A stretch of 63,584 nucleotides of DNA from Burkholderiales bacterium (GTDB lineage: Bacteria; Pseudomonadota; Gammaproteobacteria; Burkholderiales; UBA11063): positions 1-63,584 of the forward strand of contig JAQUVM010000003.1 in assembly GCA_028693355.1 (NCBI GenBank), in the 5' to 3' direction. The notes under the pieces were generated by a model. The model saw only the letters and a list, made by a program, of their open reading frames with translations, was not told the origin of the DNA and did no database searches. Every line of letters begins with the position of its first letter. Position 1 is the stretch's first letter. The position numbers and the translations under genes are program-made. Below are positions 1-10,218 of this stretch, piece by piece.

Positions 1-195
1 ATTATTGGTGCATTTGGCTTCTTATTTGGATTTGGTTTAATTTGGTATATGTGGTGGTTAGTTATTGCAAGTGGTATAGGTATTTTTGCTGCTATCGTTG
101 CAAGAGCATTTGACCAAGATATTGATTACTGGGTTCCAGCTAAAGAAGTTGAACGAGTAGAAAATGAACTTGCTTTACGTAGGGAGAAGGCATAA
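1..195 (+). CDS. cyoB: Cytochrome bo3 ubiquinol oxidase subunit I, C-terminal end (partial)
   Basis: Frame 1 is open from the window edge to a TAA at 193-195 and encodes the last 64 residues of the haem-copper oxidase subunit. It shows a glycine- and aromatic-rich membrane helix ([15 protein letters not shown]), a second hydrophobic stretch, and a charged cytoplasmic tail ending LRREKA. The assignment rests mainly on context: cyoC starts in the same bases (TAATG overlap at 193-197), and CyoB always precedes CyoC in cyoABCDE operons. The haem and copper ligands lie upstream, outside the window. Confidence 0.85.
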   Translation: MIGAFGFLFGFGLIWYMWWLVIASGIGIFAAIVARAFDQDIDYWVPAKEVERVENELALRREKA

Positions 196-806
196 TGACA
201 GCACATTCTGTTAATCATCACGACGATCATCATCATGATCATGAAGCAGAGGCAACATCTAAGGTATTGTTTGGCTTCTGGGTTTACATTATGAGTGACT
301 GCATTTTGTTCTCATGCTTATTTGCATCTTATGCAGTATTACATACCCATGTATTTGGTGGACCTACAGGAAAAGAACTGTTTGACCTTAACTATGTTAT
401 GGTTGAAACATTTTTACTTTTAATTAGTAGCTTTACTTATGGCTTAGCAATGCTTGCTGTAAATAAAGGTAAAAAATGCCAAGTAATGGGTTGGTTATTA
501 GTTACATTCTTATTAGGTGTGGGATTTATCGCAATGGAAATTAATGAATTCCATCATCTAATTGCTGAAGGTAATGGTCCAAGCCGTAGTGCATTCTTAT
601 CATCATTCTTTGCCTTAGTTGGTACGCATGGTTTACATGTGACGAGTGGTTTGATTTGGATGTCATTATTAATGATTCAAGTTGTTAAATTTGGTTTAAC
701 TCCAATGGTAAACCGCAAGCTTGCTTGTTTAAGTTTGTTCTGGCATTTCTTGGATATCGTTTGGATTTTTGTATTTACAGTTGTTTACTTGATAGGAGTG
801 ATGTAA
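195..806 (+). CDS. cyoC: Cytochrome bo3 ubiquinol oxidase subunit III
   Basis: 203 aa, the usual length for CyoC. This inner-membrane subunit of the proton-pumping quinol oxidase stabilises subunit I. About five hydrophobic helices are visible, with the family motifs [21 protein letters not shown] near residue 28 and [14 protein letters not shown] near residue 143. The conserved glutamate of subunit III sits in the [10 protein letters not shown] segment. The start is fixed by overlap with the cyoB stop and by AGGGAGAAGG upstream. The first 20 residues are strikingly histidine/aspartate rich ([10 protein letters not shown]), more than I expect for CyoC. cyoD follows after 1 nt. Confidence 0.95.
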   Translation: MTAHSVNHHDDHHHDHEAEATSKVLFGFWVYIMSDCILFSCLFASYAVLHTHVFGGPTGKELFDLNYVMVETFLLLISSFTYGLAMLAVNKGKKCQVMGWLLVTFLLGVGFIAMEINEFHHLIAEGNGPSRSAFLSSFFALVGTHGLHVTSGLIWMSLLMIQVVKFGLTPMVNRKLACLSLFWHFLDIVWIFVFTVVYLIGVM

Positions 807-807
807 C

Positions 808-1140
808 ATGAGTAACAATCATCACGATAGTAGCCATGGTTCTGTAAAATCATATATCGTAGGCTTTATTCTATCGATTATACTAACAGTAATTCCATAT
901 TACTTAGTAGTTCATCATGCAATGGATTTTGATAATCTAGTATTAACAGTTATGGCTATTGCCGTATTACAATTGTTAGTTCAAGTAGTTTATTTCTTAC
1001 ATTTAAGTTTTAAAGGTGAAGAATATAGCAAAACATTATCATTCATTTTTACAATTCTCGTTGTATTGATTTTAGTAATCGGTACAATTTGGATTATGTG
1101 GAATCTGCATGAAAATATGATGCCTGGAATGACTCATTAA
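808..1140 (+). CDS. cyoD: Cytochrome bo3 ubiquinol oxidase subunit IV
   Basis: 110 aa, matching the CyoD family (about 110 aa). Three transmembrane helices are visible, near residues 15-37, 44-66 and 77-99, with the family segment VLQLLVQVVYFLHLSF in the second. Subunit IV assists assembly of the oxidase. The reading starts 1 nt after the cyoC stop and is surely translated from the same mRNA. Like CyoC, its N-terminus carries histidines (MSNNHHDSSHGS). A strong terminator follows directly, so the operon's mRNA largely ends here. Confidence 0.93.
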   Translation: MSNNHHDSSHGSVKSYIVGFILSIILTVIPYYLVVHHAMDFDNLVLTVMAIAVLQLLVQVVYFLHLSFKGEEYSKTLSFIFTILVVLILVIGTIWIMWNLHENMMPGMTH

Positions 1141-1160
1141 TTCTTGGTATTATTAAAATT

Positions 1161-1205
1161 ATGGCTAATCTAGATAGTTTAAATTCTCTAGATTAGCCAT
1201 TTTTG
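1161..1205 (+). terminator. Rho-independent terminator between cyoD and cyoE
   Basis: A perfect 14-bp stem (ATGGCTAATCTAGA / TCTAGATTAGCCAT) with a 12-nt loop is followed by TTTTGTATTTT on the + strand. It should strongly reduce readthrough into cyoE, which is normally the last gene of the operon. Confidence 0.85.
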
Positions 1206-1309
1206 TATTTTAGTATTTATAAATGTATTAAGTTTTTAAAATGTTTTTTATTAAGAATATTTTAAAAACTTTATCAAATAAAATTATATGGAAATTAAGG
1301 GCAAATAAA

Positions 1310-2158
1310 TTGATAAAAAAGTATATTTCAATTACTAAGCCAGGGATTATTTTTGGCAATATTGTTACTGTAGCAGGTGGGTTTTTCTTAGCATCAAATA
1401 ACTATACTGATTGGTTATTATTTGCTACTACCTTATTAGGAATAGCATTGGTTATTGCTAGTGGCTGTGTTTTTAATAATATAATTGACCGAGATATAGA
1501 TCGTTTAATGGAACGAACTAAAAATCGAGTAATGGTACATGGTCTATTGAGTAAAAAAGTTGCATTTTTTTACGGTGTAGTACTTATGCTTATTGGCTCT
1601 GCTTTATTATATCGTGCGAATGCTCTGACATTAGAGATTGCGCTTATTGGATTATTTTTTTACGTGATTGTATATACCTTAGCTTTTAAACGAAATTCTG
1701 TTTATGGAACTTTGGTTGGTAGTGTTTCTGGAGCTATTCCACCTTTAGTTGGTTATTGTGCGGTTCGCAATAGTATTGACGCGGGAGCAGTTATTCTATT
1801 TCTAATCCTGACAATTTGGCAAATGCCACATTCATATGCCATTGCTATTTTTAGATTTAAAGATTATAAAGCGGCAAATATTCCAGTACTACCAATAAAA
1901 AAAGGTGCTATGCGAGCTAAGATTAGCATTTTAATTCATACTATCTTATTTTTACTAGTTTCTACTCAGTTGTATTTTTGGAATTATGCAGGGATATATT
2001 ATTTAGCGGCTAGTATTATTGTTAGTATTTGGTGGATTATTCTTGCGATAAAAGGATTTTCAGCAAAAAATGATGAGGTATGGGCTAAAAAATTATTTGG
2101 GGCTTCAATAGTTATCATTATGGTTTTATCATTTATGATGGCGATAAATACCATTTAA
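1310..2158 (+). CDS. cyoE: Protohaem IX farnesyltransferase (haem O synthase)
   Basis: UbiA-family membrane prenyltransferase that attaches farnesyl diphosphate to haem b, making the haem O used by the bo3 oxidase. The active-site motif NNIIDRDIDRLMERTKNR is present, with the second aspartate-rich motif near FRFKDYKAANIPVLP, and about eight or nine helices. The frame is open from an ATG at 1241, but that ATG has no ribosome site. The TTG at 1310 has AAGG at a good distance, and the protein then begins LIKKYISITKPGIIFG, aligning with the usual N-terminus (KQYLQVTKPG in E. coli). I therefore prefer 1310 (282 aa). It is separated from cyoD by a terminator. Confidence 0.9.
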   Translation: MIKKYISITKPGIIFGNIVTVAGGFFLASNNYTDWLLFATTLLGIALVIASGCVFNNIIDRDIDRLMERTKNRVMVHGLLSKKVAFFYGVVLMLIGSALLYRANALTLEIALIGLFFYVIVYTLAFKRNSVYGTLVGSVSGAIPPLVGYCAVRNSIDAGAVILFLILTIWQMPHSYAIAIFRFKDYKAANIPVLPIKKGAMRAKISILIHTILFLLVSTQLYFWNYAGIYYLAASIIVSIWWIILAIKGFSAKNDEVWAKKLFGASIVIIMVLSFMMAINTI

Positions 2159-2263
2159 ATATCTTTTTAGCTTGAATAAGTTTCTACGATTTTTTGCTAG
2201 TATTTCTAAATTTATTTAATTTTATAGTCATACTTTTATGGATGTAATAACCATTTATATATT

Positions 2264-3496
2264 ATGAATAATTCAAAAAAGATTTTAATTACTGTTTTTA
2301 TTACAATTTTCATTGATATGCTTGGAATAGGCGTATTAATTCCTGTATTTCCTCTTTTAGTTACACATGGTTCAGAGTTTTATATTATTCCTAATAACTG
2401 GACGCAAGATCAAGCATATATTTTATCTGGTTGGTTATTGGCAAGTTATCCACTCATGCAATTTATCTTTAGTCCAATACTTGGACAAATTTCAGATAAT
2501 ATAGGGCGTCGTAAGGTTCTTTTGGTATCTATTTTAGGTACTTCTTTGGCATATTTTTACTTTGGAACTTCAATACTACAACAAAGTATTATCGGCTTAT
2601 TTATTGCTCGTATTATTGATGGCATATCAGGTGGAAATATTTCAACAGCACAAGCTGTCATTGCTGATGTGAGTAAGCCAGAACACCGAGCTCGTAATTT
2701 TGGATTAATTGGTGTATCTATTGGCGTGGGGTTTGTATTTGGGCCTGCTATAGGTGGTATTTTATCTAATCCATCCATTTACTCTAAATTTAATGCAGCT
2801 ACGCCATTTTGGTTTGCAGGTATTTTAAGTTTAATTAATTGCTTCTTAATTTGGCGTAATTTACCCGAAACACTTGCCACTAAAGTAAATAAACAAATTG
2901 AATTTAAGCAAAGTATTATTAATATTGGCAAGCTATTTAAATTAGGTAGTTTAAGCAGTATTATTCCAGTAATGTTTTTATATAATTTTGGTTGGACATT
3001 TTTTACCTCATTTTGGGGTATTGTTTTAGTTAGTAAGTTTGGCTTTAACCAGTTAGGTGTGGGTGGTTTCTTTGCATACCTTGGTGTTATGATAATTTTT
3101 GCTCAAGGTGGTGTAGTTAGAAGATTATCTGGTAAGGTTAATGAAGTTGTGGTGCTAAAAATCTCATTAATAATGTCTGGTATTTGCTTGATTTTATATT
3201 ATTTAGTACCAAGCCATGTCCATTATTATTTATACATAGTCACACCATTTTTAGCAATTGGTGCTGCATTATCTAAATCATTTAGCTCTTCGTTAATTAC
3301 ACGATTGGCACATAAGGATGAGCTTGGTGTCGCAATGGGAGTTAATTCCAGCGCGAATGCTTTGGCGCAGGCAATACCTGCTATTATTGCCGGCTATGTC
3401 GCATACTTTAATCCACTGTTTGCAGTTTTGCTTGGTGGTTTAATTATTGTGGCATCATGGGTTATATTTAATTATACAAGTAAAAAAATAAAATAG
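2264..3496 (+). CDS. MFS transporter, TetA/multidrug-efflux-like
   Basis: 410 aa with about 12 hydrophobic helices, so a major facilitator superfamily permease of the inner membrane. The first helix carries the drug:H+ antiporter signature DMLGIGVLIPVFPLL, the loop between helices 2 and 3 has GQISDNIGRRKVL (motif A), and helix 5 has GVSIGVGFVFGPAIGG (motif C, typical of exporters). These features match the DHA1/TetA group. The substrate cannot be read from sequence. No clear ribosome site precedes the ATG. It lies 11 nt upstream of tgt and may be cotranscribed with it. Confidence 0.82.
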   Translation: MNNSKKILITVFITIFIDMLGIGVLIPVFPLLVTHGSEFYIIPNNWTQDQAYILSGWLLASYPLMQFIFSPILGQISDNIGRRKVLLVSILGTSLAYFYFGTSILQQSIIGLFIARIIDGISGGNISTAQAVIADVSKPEHRARNFGLIGVSIGVGFVFGPAIGGILSNPSIYSKFNAATPFWFAGILSLINCFLIWRNLPETLATKVNKQIEFKQSIINIGKLFKLGSLSSIIPVMFLYNFGWTFFTSFWGIVLVSKFGFNQLGVGGFFAYLGVMIIFAQGGVVRRLSGKVNEVVVLKISLIMSGICLILYYLVPSHVHYYLYIVTPFLAIGAALSKSFSSSLITRLAHKDELGVAMGVNSSANALAQAIPAIIAGYVAYFNPLFAVLLGGLIIVASWVIFNYTSKKIK

Positions 3497-3504
3497 GAGG
3501 CTAG

Positions 3505-4629
<1,125 letters not shown>

Positions 4630-4663
4630 ATTAAAAGAATAAATAAACAGTAGGAGTAAATAA

Positions 4664-5599
4664 ATGAGTTGGGAACAAGAAACCATTGAAAAAGTATTGT
4701 TAGAAACAGTCAAAGAACAACGTCGTAGTCGTCGTTGGAAGAGTTTTTTTAGGTTAATCGTTTTGGGGATAATTATATTTTCAATCTGGCAATTTAATAA
4801 AAAAGATGAGATAGGAGATGCGAAAAAAGGCCCTCAAGTTGCAGTTGTCAATTTTAAAGGTGAAATTAGTGATGATACAGGTAATTTTCGTGATGTAATT
4901 ACAGGTTTGACCGATGCTTTGAAAGATAAAGATACTGTTGCAGTTATTATTCGTGCTAATTCACCAGGTGGTTCACCTGTTTATTCTGATGTTTTAAATA
5001 ATGAAATTACTCGGTTACGTGCTAAATATCCAAATAAGCCAATTGATGTAGTGGTTGAAGAAGTATGTGCTTCTGGTTGTTATTATGCAGCAGCTGCAGC
5101 TAATAAAATATATGCTAATCCATCAAGTATAGTTGGTTCGATTGGCGTGATATACAGTGGATTTGGTGCAACTGAGGCTATGAAAAAATTAGGAATAGAT
5201 AGTCGTTTGATTATTTCTGGGAAAAATAAAGCAATGGGTTATCCATTTGTGCCAGAAAATAAAGAACAAACAGCTATGCAGCAAAAAATGTTAGATGAAA
5301 TTCATCAAATATTTATAAATGCAGTTAAAAAAGGCAGAGGAACTAAGCTTGCTAATGAATCTGATTTATTTAGTGGTCGTTATTGGGTTGGGCAAGATGC
5401 TTTGAAATTAGGTTTAATTGATGGTTATGGTAGCGTAACTAGCATTGCACGCGAACAATATAAATCAGAAAATTTGGTTGATTTTACTCCAGATAAGGAT
5501 CCATTTGAGAAAGTAGCTAAAAAATTTGGGGTTGGATTAGCTGATTATGCTAGGCAGTCAGTAATTGGTGGTGACTTTAATGGAACTAATATTAAATAA
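4664..5599 (+). CDS. Short-form signal peptide peptidase SppA-like, S49 family
   Basis: 311 aa, the compact single-domain form of S49 peptidase rather than the roughly 600-aa E. coli SppA. A cytoplasmic basic segment (RRSRRWKSFFR) precedes one transmembrane anchor at about residues 28-44, and the protease domain is outside. The catalytic serine lies in VEEVCASGCYYAAAAA (about residue 145) and the downstream lysine near SGKNKAMG; SPGGSP is the oxyanion-type loop. The family cleaves remnant signal peptides in the membrane. AGGAG precedes the ATG. It lies between tgt and pyrB in the same direction with short gaps. Confidence 0.88.
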   Translation: MSWEQETIEKVLLETVKEQRRSRRWKSFFRLIVLGIIIFSIWQFNKKDEIGDAKKGPQVAVVNFKGEISDDTGNFRDVITGLTDALKDKDTVAVIIRANSPGGSPVYSDVLNNEITRLRAKYPNKPIDVVVEEVCASGCYYAAAAANKIYANPSSIVGSIGVIYSGFGATEAMKKLGIDSRLIISGKNKAMGYPFVPENKEQTAMQQKMLDEIHQIFINAVKKGRGTKLANESDLFSGRYWVGQDALKLGLIDGYGSVTSIAREQYKSENLVDFTPDKDPFEKVAKKFGVGLADYARQSVIGGDFNGTNIK

Positions 5600-5637
5600 T
5601 TATAATTAGATATTTTAAATCATGGGATTAATTAAAT

Positions 5638-6540
5638 ATGTTAGATTTAAAAAATAAAGGATTAACAGCATTACAAGATTTGTCTAAACAAGATATTTTG
5701 GATATTTTATCTCATGCTGGAGAATTCAAAAATGGTTTGCGTAAAAATACACTTGATGGTAAGGTATTAGCATCATGTTTTTTTGAGGCTTCTACTCGTA
5801 CTAGGTTGTCATTTGAATCAGCTGTTGCTCGCTTAGGTGGTAAAACAATTGGATTTGCTGATGGTAGCTCTACTTCGCAAAGCAATAAAGGTGAAAGCTT
5901 TATTGATACATTGCGTATGCTTAATTGCTATGCAGATGGTTTGATTATGCGTCATCCTAATGATGGCGCGGCAAGACTTGCATCTGAAGTTATGACTATT
6001 CCTGTTATAAATGCAGGAGATGGAGCAAACCAACATCCAACGCAGACTTTGCTTGATTTATTTTCGATTCAGGATAGTCAAGGGAGCTTAGAGGGAGTAA
6101 ATCTTGGTTTAATGGGTGATTTAAAGTATAGTCGTACAATCCATTCACTTATTGATGCCAGTAAGCTATTTAACATGCGCTTATTTTTAATTGCACCTCC
6201 AGAATTACGTATTGCTAGTGAAAACTTACATGAATTACGCCGTCATGGTATTAGTTATTCGTTTCATTCTACAGCAGAAGAAGTAATTGATCGACTAGAT
6301 TGTTTATATTTAACGCGTTTACAAAAGGAACGTTTTAACGGTAATTTAGATTGTGAATATGGTATTAGTTTAAAGACGTTAGAAAAAGCTAAGCCTAATT
6401 TAAGTATTTTACATCCATTGCCACGTTTAGAAGAGCTACCAACTGAGATAGATGATACGCCACATGCATATTATTTTCAGCAAGCACAAAATGGTGTTTA
6501 TGTACGTCAAGCATTGTTAGATATTATCTTTGGAGAGTAA
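5638..6540 (+). CDS. pyrB: Aspartate carbamoyltransferase catalytic subunit
   Basis: 300 aa, normal length. Catalyses carbamoyl phosphate + aspartate to N-carbamoylaspartate, the committed step of pyrimidine synthesis. The carbamoyl-phosphate site STRTRLSFESA (about residues 48-58), the 80s loop with Ser and Lys (STSQSNKGES), MRHP, GDGANQHPTQTLLDLF and HPLPR near the C-terminus are all present. The regulatory subunit gene follows immediately, so the enzyme should form the class B dodecamer controlled by nucleotides. The upstream gap is only 38 nt, with no visible UTP-attenuation leader. Confidence 0.96.
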   Translation: MLDLKNKGLTALQDLSKQDILDILSHAGEFKNGLRKNTLDGKVLASCFFEASTRTRLSFESAVARLGGKTIGFADGSSTSQSNKGESFIDTLRMLNCYADGLIMRHPNDGAARLASEVMTIPVINAGDGANQHPTQTLLDLFSIQDSQGSLEGVNLGLMGDLKYSRTIHSLIDASKLFNMRLFLIAPPELRIASENLHELRRHGISYSFHSTAEEVIDRLDCLYLTRLQKERFNGNLDCEYGISLKTLEKAKPNLSILHPLPRLEELPTEIDDTPHAYYFQQAQNGVYVRQALLDIIFGE

Positions 6541-6541
6541 C

Positions 6542-6988
6542 ATGGAAAATAAAATTGGCGCATTAGCAAACGGTGTAAATATAGATCATATTCCTCAAGG
6601 TAATGCTTGGCATATTATTAAACTATTGAAGTTACAACGTAAATACCCAGTTGGAATTGGTTTAAATTTAACTAGTAAAAGGCTTGGTGTAAAAGATTTG
6701 GTTAAAATAGAAAACTATAAACTTAGCGAAGAACAACTAAGTGCAATTAGCATTTTTGCACCTGGTGCTACGTATAGTGAAATCGAAAATTATCAAATTG
6801 TAAAAAAAGTAAAATTAACAGTGGCAACAGAAATTGAAAATTTAGTAATTTGTCCAAATCATCGTTGTGTTTCACATCAGTATCGCTCAAAATTTAGTTT
6901 TAATAATGAACGAGAAAAAGTAGTTGCGACATGCCATTATTGTGAGCATAATTATGAGTTATCTAGCTTAACTGAATTTAATCTATAA
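6542..6988 (+). CDS. pyrI: Aspartate carbamoyltransferase regulatory subunit
   Basis: 148 aa. Binds CTP/ATP and couples effector state to the PyrB trimers. The N-terminal allosteric domain has GVNIDHIPQGNAWHI and the family segment KDLVKIENYKLSE. The C-terminal zinc domain has its four cysteines (CPNHRC about 30 residues before CHYC). I chose the ATG at 6542, 1 nt after the pyrB stop, because GGAGAG lies just ahead of it. An in-frame TTG at 6530 would overlap pyrB and add only MESN. A terminator follows. Confidence 0.95.
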   Translation: MENKIGALANGVNIDHIPQGNAWHIIKLLKLQRKYPVGIGLNLTSKRLGVKDLVKIENYKLSEEQLSAISIFAPGATYSEIENYQIVKKVKLTVATEIENLVICPNHRCVSHQYRSKFSFNNEREKVVATCHYCEHNYELSSLTEFNL

Positions 6989-7007
6989 TAATATTTTTTA
7001 TATTTAT

Positions 7008-7031
7008 AAACTCCCATTCGGGAGTTTTTTA
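7008..7031 (+). terminator. Terminator after pyrI
   Basis: Stem AAACTCC / GGGAGTTT around loop CATTC, followed by a T run, 20 nt downstream of the pyrI stop. It ends the tgt-to-pyrI transcription unit. Confidence 0.85.
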
Positions 7032-7058
7032 TTTTGCAAATAGCATATTCAATGGGTA

Positions 7059-7067
7059 TGGTATAAT
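7059..7067 (+). promoter_or_regulatory. Extended -10 promoter for lepA
   Basis: TGGTATAAT is an extended -10 (TGnTATAAT) placed 37 nt upstream of the lepA ATG, just after the pyrI terminator. No good -35 hexamer is visible, as is common with extended -10 sites. Confidence 0.6.
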
Positions 7068-7103
7068 TAAAGATATTTGTACATTTTTTTATATTAGGAT
7101 TTT

Positions 7104-8891
7104 ATGAAACACATCCGCAATTTTTCAATTATTGCACATATTGACCATGGTAAATCAACACTAGCAGATCGCTTTATTGAGTTTTGTGGTGGCCTTGATA
7201 AACGTGAAATGGATTCACAAGTTCTTGATTCAATGGATATTGAAAAAGAGCGTGGTATTACTATTAAAGCTCAAACAGCAGCCTTACACTATAAGGCAAA
7301 AGACGGTAATATTTATAATCTAAATCTTATTGATACACCTGGGCATGTGGATTTTTCGTATGAAGTATCTCGTTCATTGTCGGCTTGTGAGGGTGCATTA
7401 CTTGTAGTTGATGCTTCTCAAGGTGTTGAGGCACAAACAGTGGCAAATTGTTATACCGCTGTAGAATTAGGTGTAGAAGTTTTACCTGTTTTAAATAAAA
7501 TTGATTTACCATCAGCAGAGCCCGATAGAGTTTGTCAAGAAATTGAAGATATAGTTGGTTTAGATGCAACAGATGCTATTCATTGCTCAGCAAAAACAGG
7601 GGTTGGTTTACAAGATGTTTTGGAATTGGTTATAGCCAAAATTCCTGCACCAGTTGGTGATGTTAGCGCACCTCTAAAAGCATTAATAGTTGATTCGTGG
7701 TTTGATAATTACGTGGGTGTAGTTATGTTAGTTCGCGTAGTTGATGGCGAATTAAAACCAAAAGATAAAATTAAATTCATGAGTAATAAGGCAACATTTT
7801 TATGTGAACATGTCGGCGTATTTACACCAAAATCAGTAAACCGCGAGAAATTATCTGCTGGCGAAGTAGGGTTTGTAATTGCCGGTATTAAAGAATTACA
7901 ATATGCCAAAGTAGGGGATACGATAACCCTAGACAAAAATCCAGCGAGTGAAAGTTTACCTGGCTTTAAAGAGATTCAGCCAAAAGTATTTGCAGGTTTG
8001 TATCCGGTAGAGTCACATGATTATGAAGCTTTACGTGATTCATTAGAGAAATTAAAATTAAATGATGCATCATTAAATTTTGAGCCAGAGGTATCGCAAG
8101 CTTTAGGATTTGGATTCCGCTGCGGATTTTTAGGTTTATTGCATATGGAAATTGTGCAAGAGCGTTTAGAGCGCGAGTTTGATATGGATTTGATTACTAC
8201 TGCGCCAACAGTGGTATATAAAGTTTTAGATAAAACAGGTGAAATTATTACTGTTGAAAACCCGGCTAAATTACCAGATCCTAGTCATATTCAAGAGATT
8301 CGCGAGCCAATTATTTCTGCTAATATTTTAGTACCTAATGATTATGTTGGTGCTGTAATTATTTTATGTAACCAAAAGCGCGGTGTGCAATTAAATATGC
8401 AGTATATGGGGCGTCAAGTAATGTTGACTTATGAAATGCCTCTTAACGAAGTTGTTCTTGATTTCTTTGATAAATTAAAATCTGTATCGCGTGGATATGC
8501 GTCATTTGATTATGAGTTTAAAGAGTTTAGAGTTTCTGACTTAGTAAAGCTTGATGTTTTAGTAAATGGTGAACGAGTTGATGCATTATCTTTAATTGTT
8601 CATCGTGCAAACTCACAATATCGTGGGCGTGAATTAGTAGCTAAATTACGTGAACTTATTCCACGTCAGATGTTTGATATTGCGGTACAAGCTGCAATTG
8701 GCGCGCATATTATTGCTCGAGAAACAGTCAAAGCAGTACGTAAAAATGTATTAGCAAAATGTTATGGTGGTGATATTTCTCGTAAGAAAAAACTTTTAGA
8801 GAAACAAAAAGCAGGTAAAAAACGTATGAAGCAAGTCGGTAATGTCGAAATTCCACAAACGGCTTTCTTGGCTATTTTACAAGTTGACTAA
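7104..8891 (+). CDS. lepA: Elongation factor 4 (back-translocating GTPase)
   Basis: 595 aa, standard length. A ribosome-bound translation factor of the EF-G superfamily. GTPase motifs: [10 protein letters not shown] (G1, residue 10), RGITIKAQ (G2), DTPGHVDF (G3), NKIDLP (G4), SAKTG (G5). The EF-G-like domains are followed by the LepA-specific C-terminal domain, with [34 protein letters not shown] at the usual place before the end. It has its own extended -10 promoter and no operon partner. In many proteobacteria lepB (signal peptidase I) follows, but here it does not. Confidence 0.98.
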   Translation: MKHIRNFSIIAHIDHGKSTLADRFIEFCGGLDKREMDSQVLDSMDIEKERGITIKAQTAALHYKAKDGNIYNLNLIDTPGHVDFSYEVSRSLSACEGALLVVDASQGVEAQTVANCYTAVELGVEVLPVLNKIDLPSAEPDRVCQEIEDIVGLDATDAIHCSAKTGVGLQDVLELVIAKIPAPVGDVSAPLKALIVDSWFDNYVGVVMLVRVVDGELKPKDKIKFMSNKATFLCEHVGVFTPKSVNREKLSAGEVGFVIAGIKELQYAKVGDTITLDKNPASESLPGFKEIQPKVFAGLYPVESHDYEALRDSLEKLKLNDASLNFEPEVSQALGFGFRCGFLGLLHMEIVQERLEREFDMDLITTAPTVVYKVLDKTGEIITVENPAKLPDPSHIQEIREPIISANILVPNDYVGAVIILCNQKRGVQLNMQYMGRQVMLTYEMPLNEVVLDFFDKLKSVSRGYASFDYEFKEFRVSDLVKLDVLVNGERVDALSLIVHRANSQYRGRELVAKLRELIPRQMFDIAVQAAIGAHIIARETVKAVRKNVLAKCYGGDISRKKKLLEKQKAGKKRMKQVGNVEIPQTAFLAILQVD

Positions 8892-9014
8892 TTGGACTAA
8901 ATTTAGTTTTTTGCCAAGGATTAACAATAACTTATATAATAAAATTAGCATAATAATTAAATAACTTAAAAAGATGCGTTAGATATCAGTTATTTGTGTT
9001 GTTAAGGAGGGGCT

Positions 9015-10115
9015 ATGCTAAAAGAAATATATATTGAGTGTTATCGTTCGATTCGTGAGCTTAATCTAGAGCTAACTAGATTAAATGTTATAACTGGACA
9101 TAATGGTAGTGGTAAAAGTAATACTTATCAAGCATTGCAACTTATTCAAGATGCAGCTAGAGGAAGTTTTGCGGAAAGAGTGGTTCAAGAGGGTGGAATA
9201 CCTTCTTTGATGTGGGCTGGTAGCAGCTCACTTAAACGCTATAACTCAAGAAGAAATATTGAATTAATTTTATCCATTCGGGATGAAGAGTCTATCTACG
9301 AGCTTCGTGCTGGCGTCCCAATACCTGTTCCTGGTTCTATGTTTCTTTTAGATCCTGAAATTAAAGAAGAGAAAATCTGGCTAGGAGATAAAAAACGACC
9401 AAGTGCGTTATTAGTTGAGCGCATTTCTAGCACTCTTATATCTTACAATCCAAAGAAAGAAGTTACTCCTTTAGTTCTTGATACATCAGAGTCATTATTG
9501 TCTCAATTAAGATCTCCAGATCATCATCCAGAGTTATTTGTCTGGTTGAATAAGATTTTATCTTGGCGTTTTTATCATCATTTTGACGTAAGTAAAAACT
9601 CTCTAATACGTCAGCCCCACCCATGCTCGAGAGCCACAATTTTAAATAATGATGGTAGTAACTTAATTGCGGCGATTCGTACGATTTATGAAATTGGAGA
9701 TGAGGTATTATTTAAGAAATATATAGCTAATGCATTTAATGGTGCACTTATTGAAATAACCGACCCAACAATGTCATCTGTATTTGATTTAGAGTTTCAT
9801 CAAGATGGTTTATATAGGCCATTATCAATTCGTGAACTTTCAGATGGAACATTAAAGTTTATATGTCTGTTGACGGCATTACTAAGTCCTAGGCCTGCAA
9901 GCGTTTATATACTAAACGAACCTGAGATTAGTTTGCATATGGATTTGGTAGATGTTTTAGCTGATTTGATTGTGCAAGTAAGTGATTATTCACAAATTAT
10001 TTTGATTACACATTCATCAAAATTAAAAGATAAAGTGATGTTTTATGTAGATGATGCAAGTTTGATTGAATTAGAGTTTGGTAAATTTGGTACAGCCGTA
10101 GCTATTGATTTATAA
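9015..10115 (+). CDS. Predicted AAA-type ATPase, COG4637-like (OLD/RecF-related)
   Basis: 366 aa. Begins MLKEIYIECYRSIRELNLEL, typical of RecF/OLD-like ATPases in which the first strand leads to Walker A GHNGSGKSN (about residues 28-36). An ABC-type signature LSDGTLKF lies near residue 275, a Walker B region YILNEPEISLH near 297, and a switch ILITHS near 329. The whole ATPase core is there, but no TOPRIM nuclease domain follows, which fits the COG4637 predicted-ATPase group rather than full OLD nucleases. Its function is unknown. A strong AAGGAGGGG precedes the ATG. It stands alone, so it is not obviously half of a two-gene defence system. Confidence 0.78.
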   Translation: MLKEIYIECYRSIRELNLELTRLNVITGHNGSGKSNTYQALQLIQDAARGSFAERVVQEGGIPSLMWAGSSSLKRYNSRRNIELILSIRDEESIYELRAGVPIPVPGSMFLLDPEIKEEKIWLGDKKRPSALLVERISSTLISYNPKKEVTPLVLDTSESLLSQLRSPDHHPELFVWLNKILSWRFYHHFDVSKNSLIRQPHPCSRATILNNDGSNLIAAIRTIYEIGDEVLFKKYIANAFNGALIEITDPTMSSVFDLEFHQDGLYRPLSIRELSDGTLKFICLLTALLSPRPASVYILNEPEISLHMDLVDVLADLIVQVSDYSQIILITHSSKLKDKVMFYVDDASLIELEFGKFGTAVAIDL

Positions 10116-10218
10116 AGCTTATTTTTTGTAAATCAAATATTTATATATTAGCTAATAACCATGTTGTCGTGTATGTTAAAATAATGCCATTCAAGTTTTA
10201 TTTTATTTGAGGCAAATT

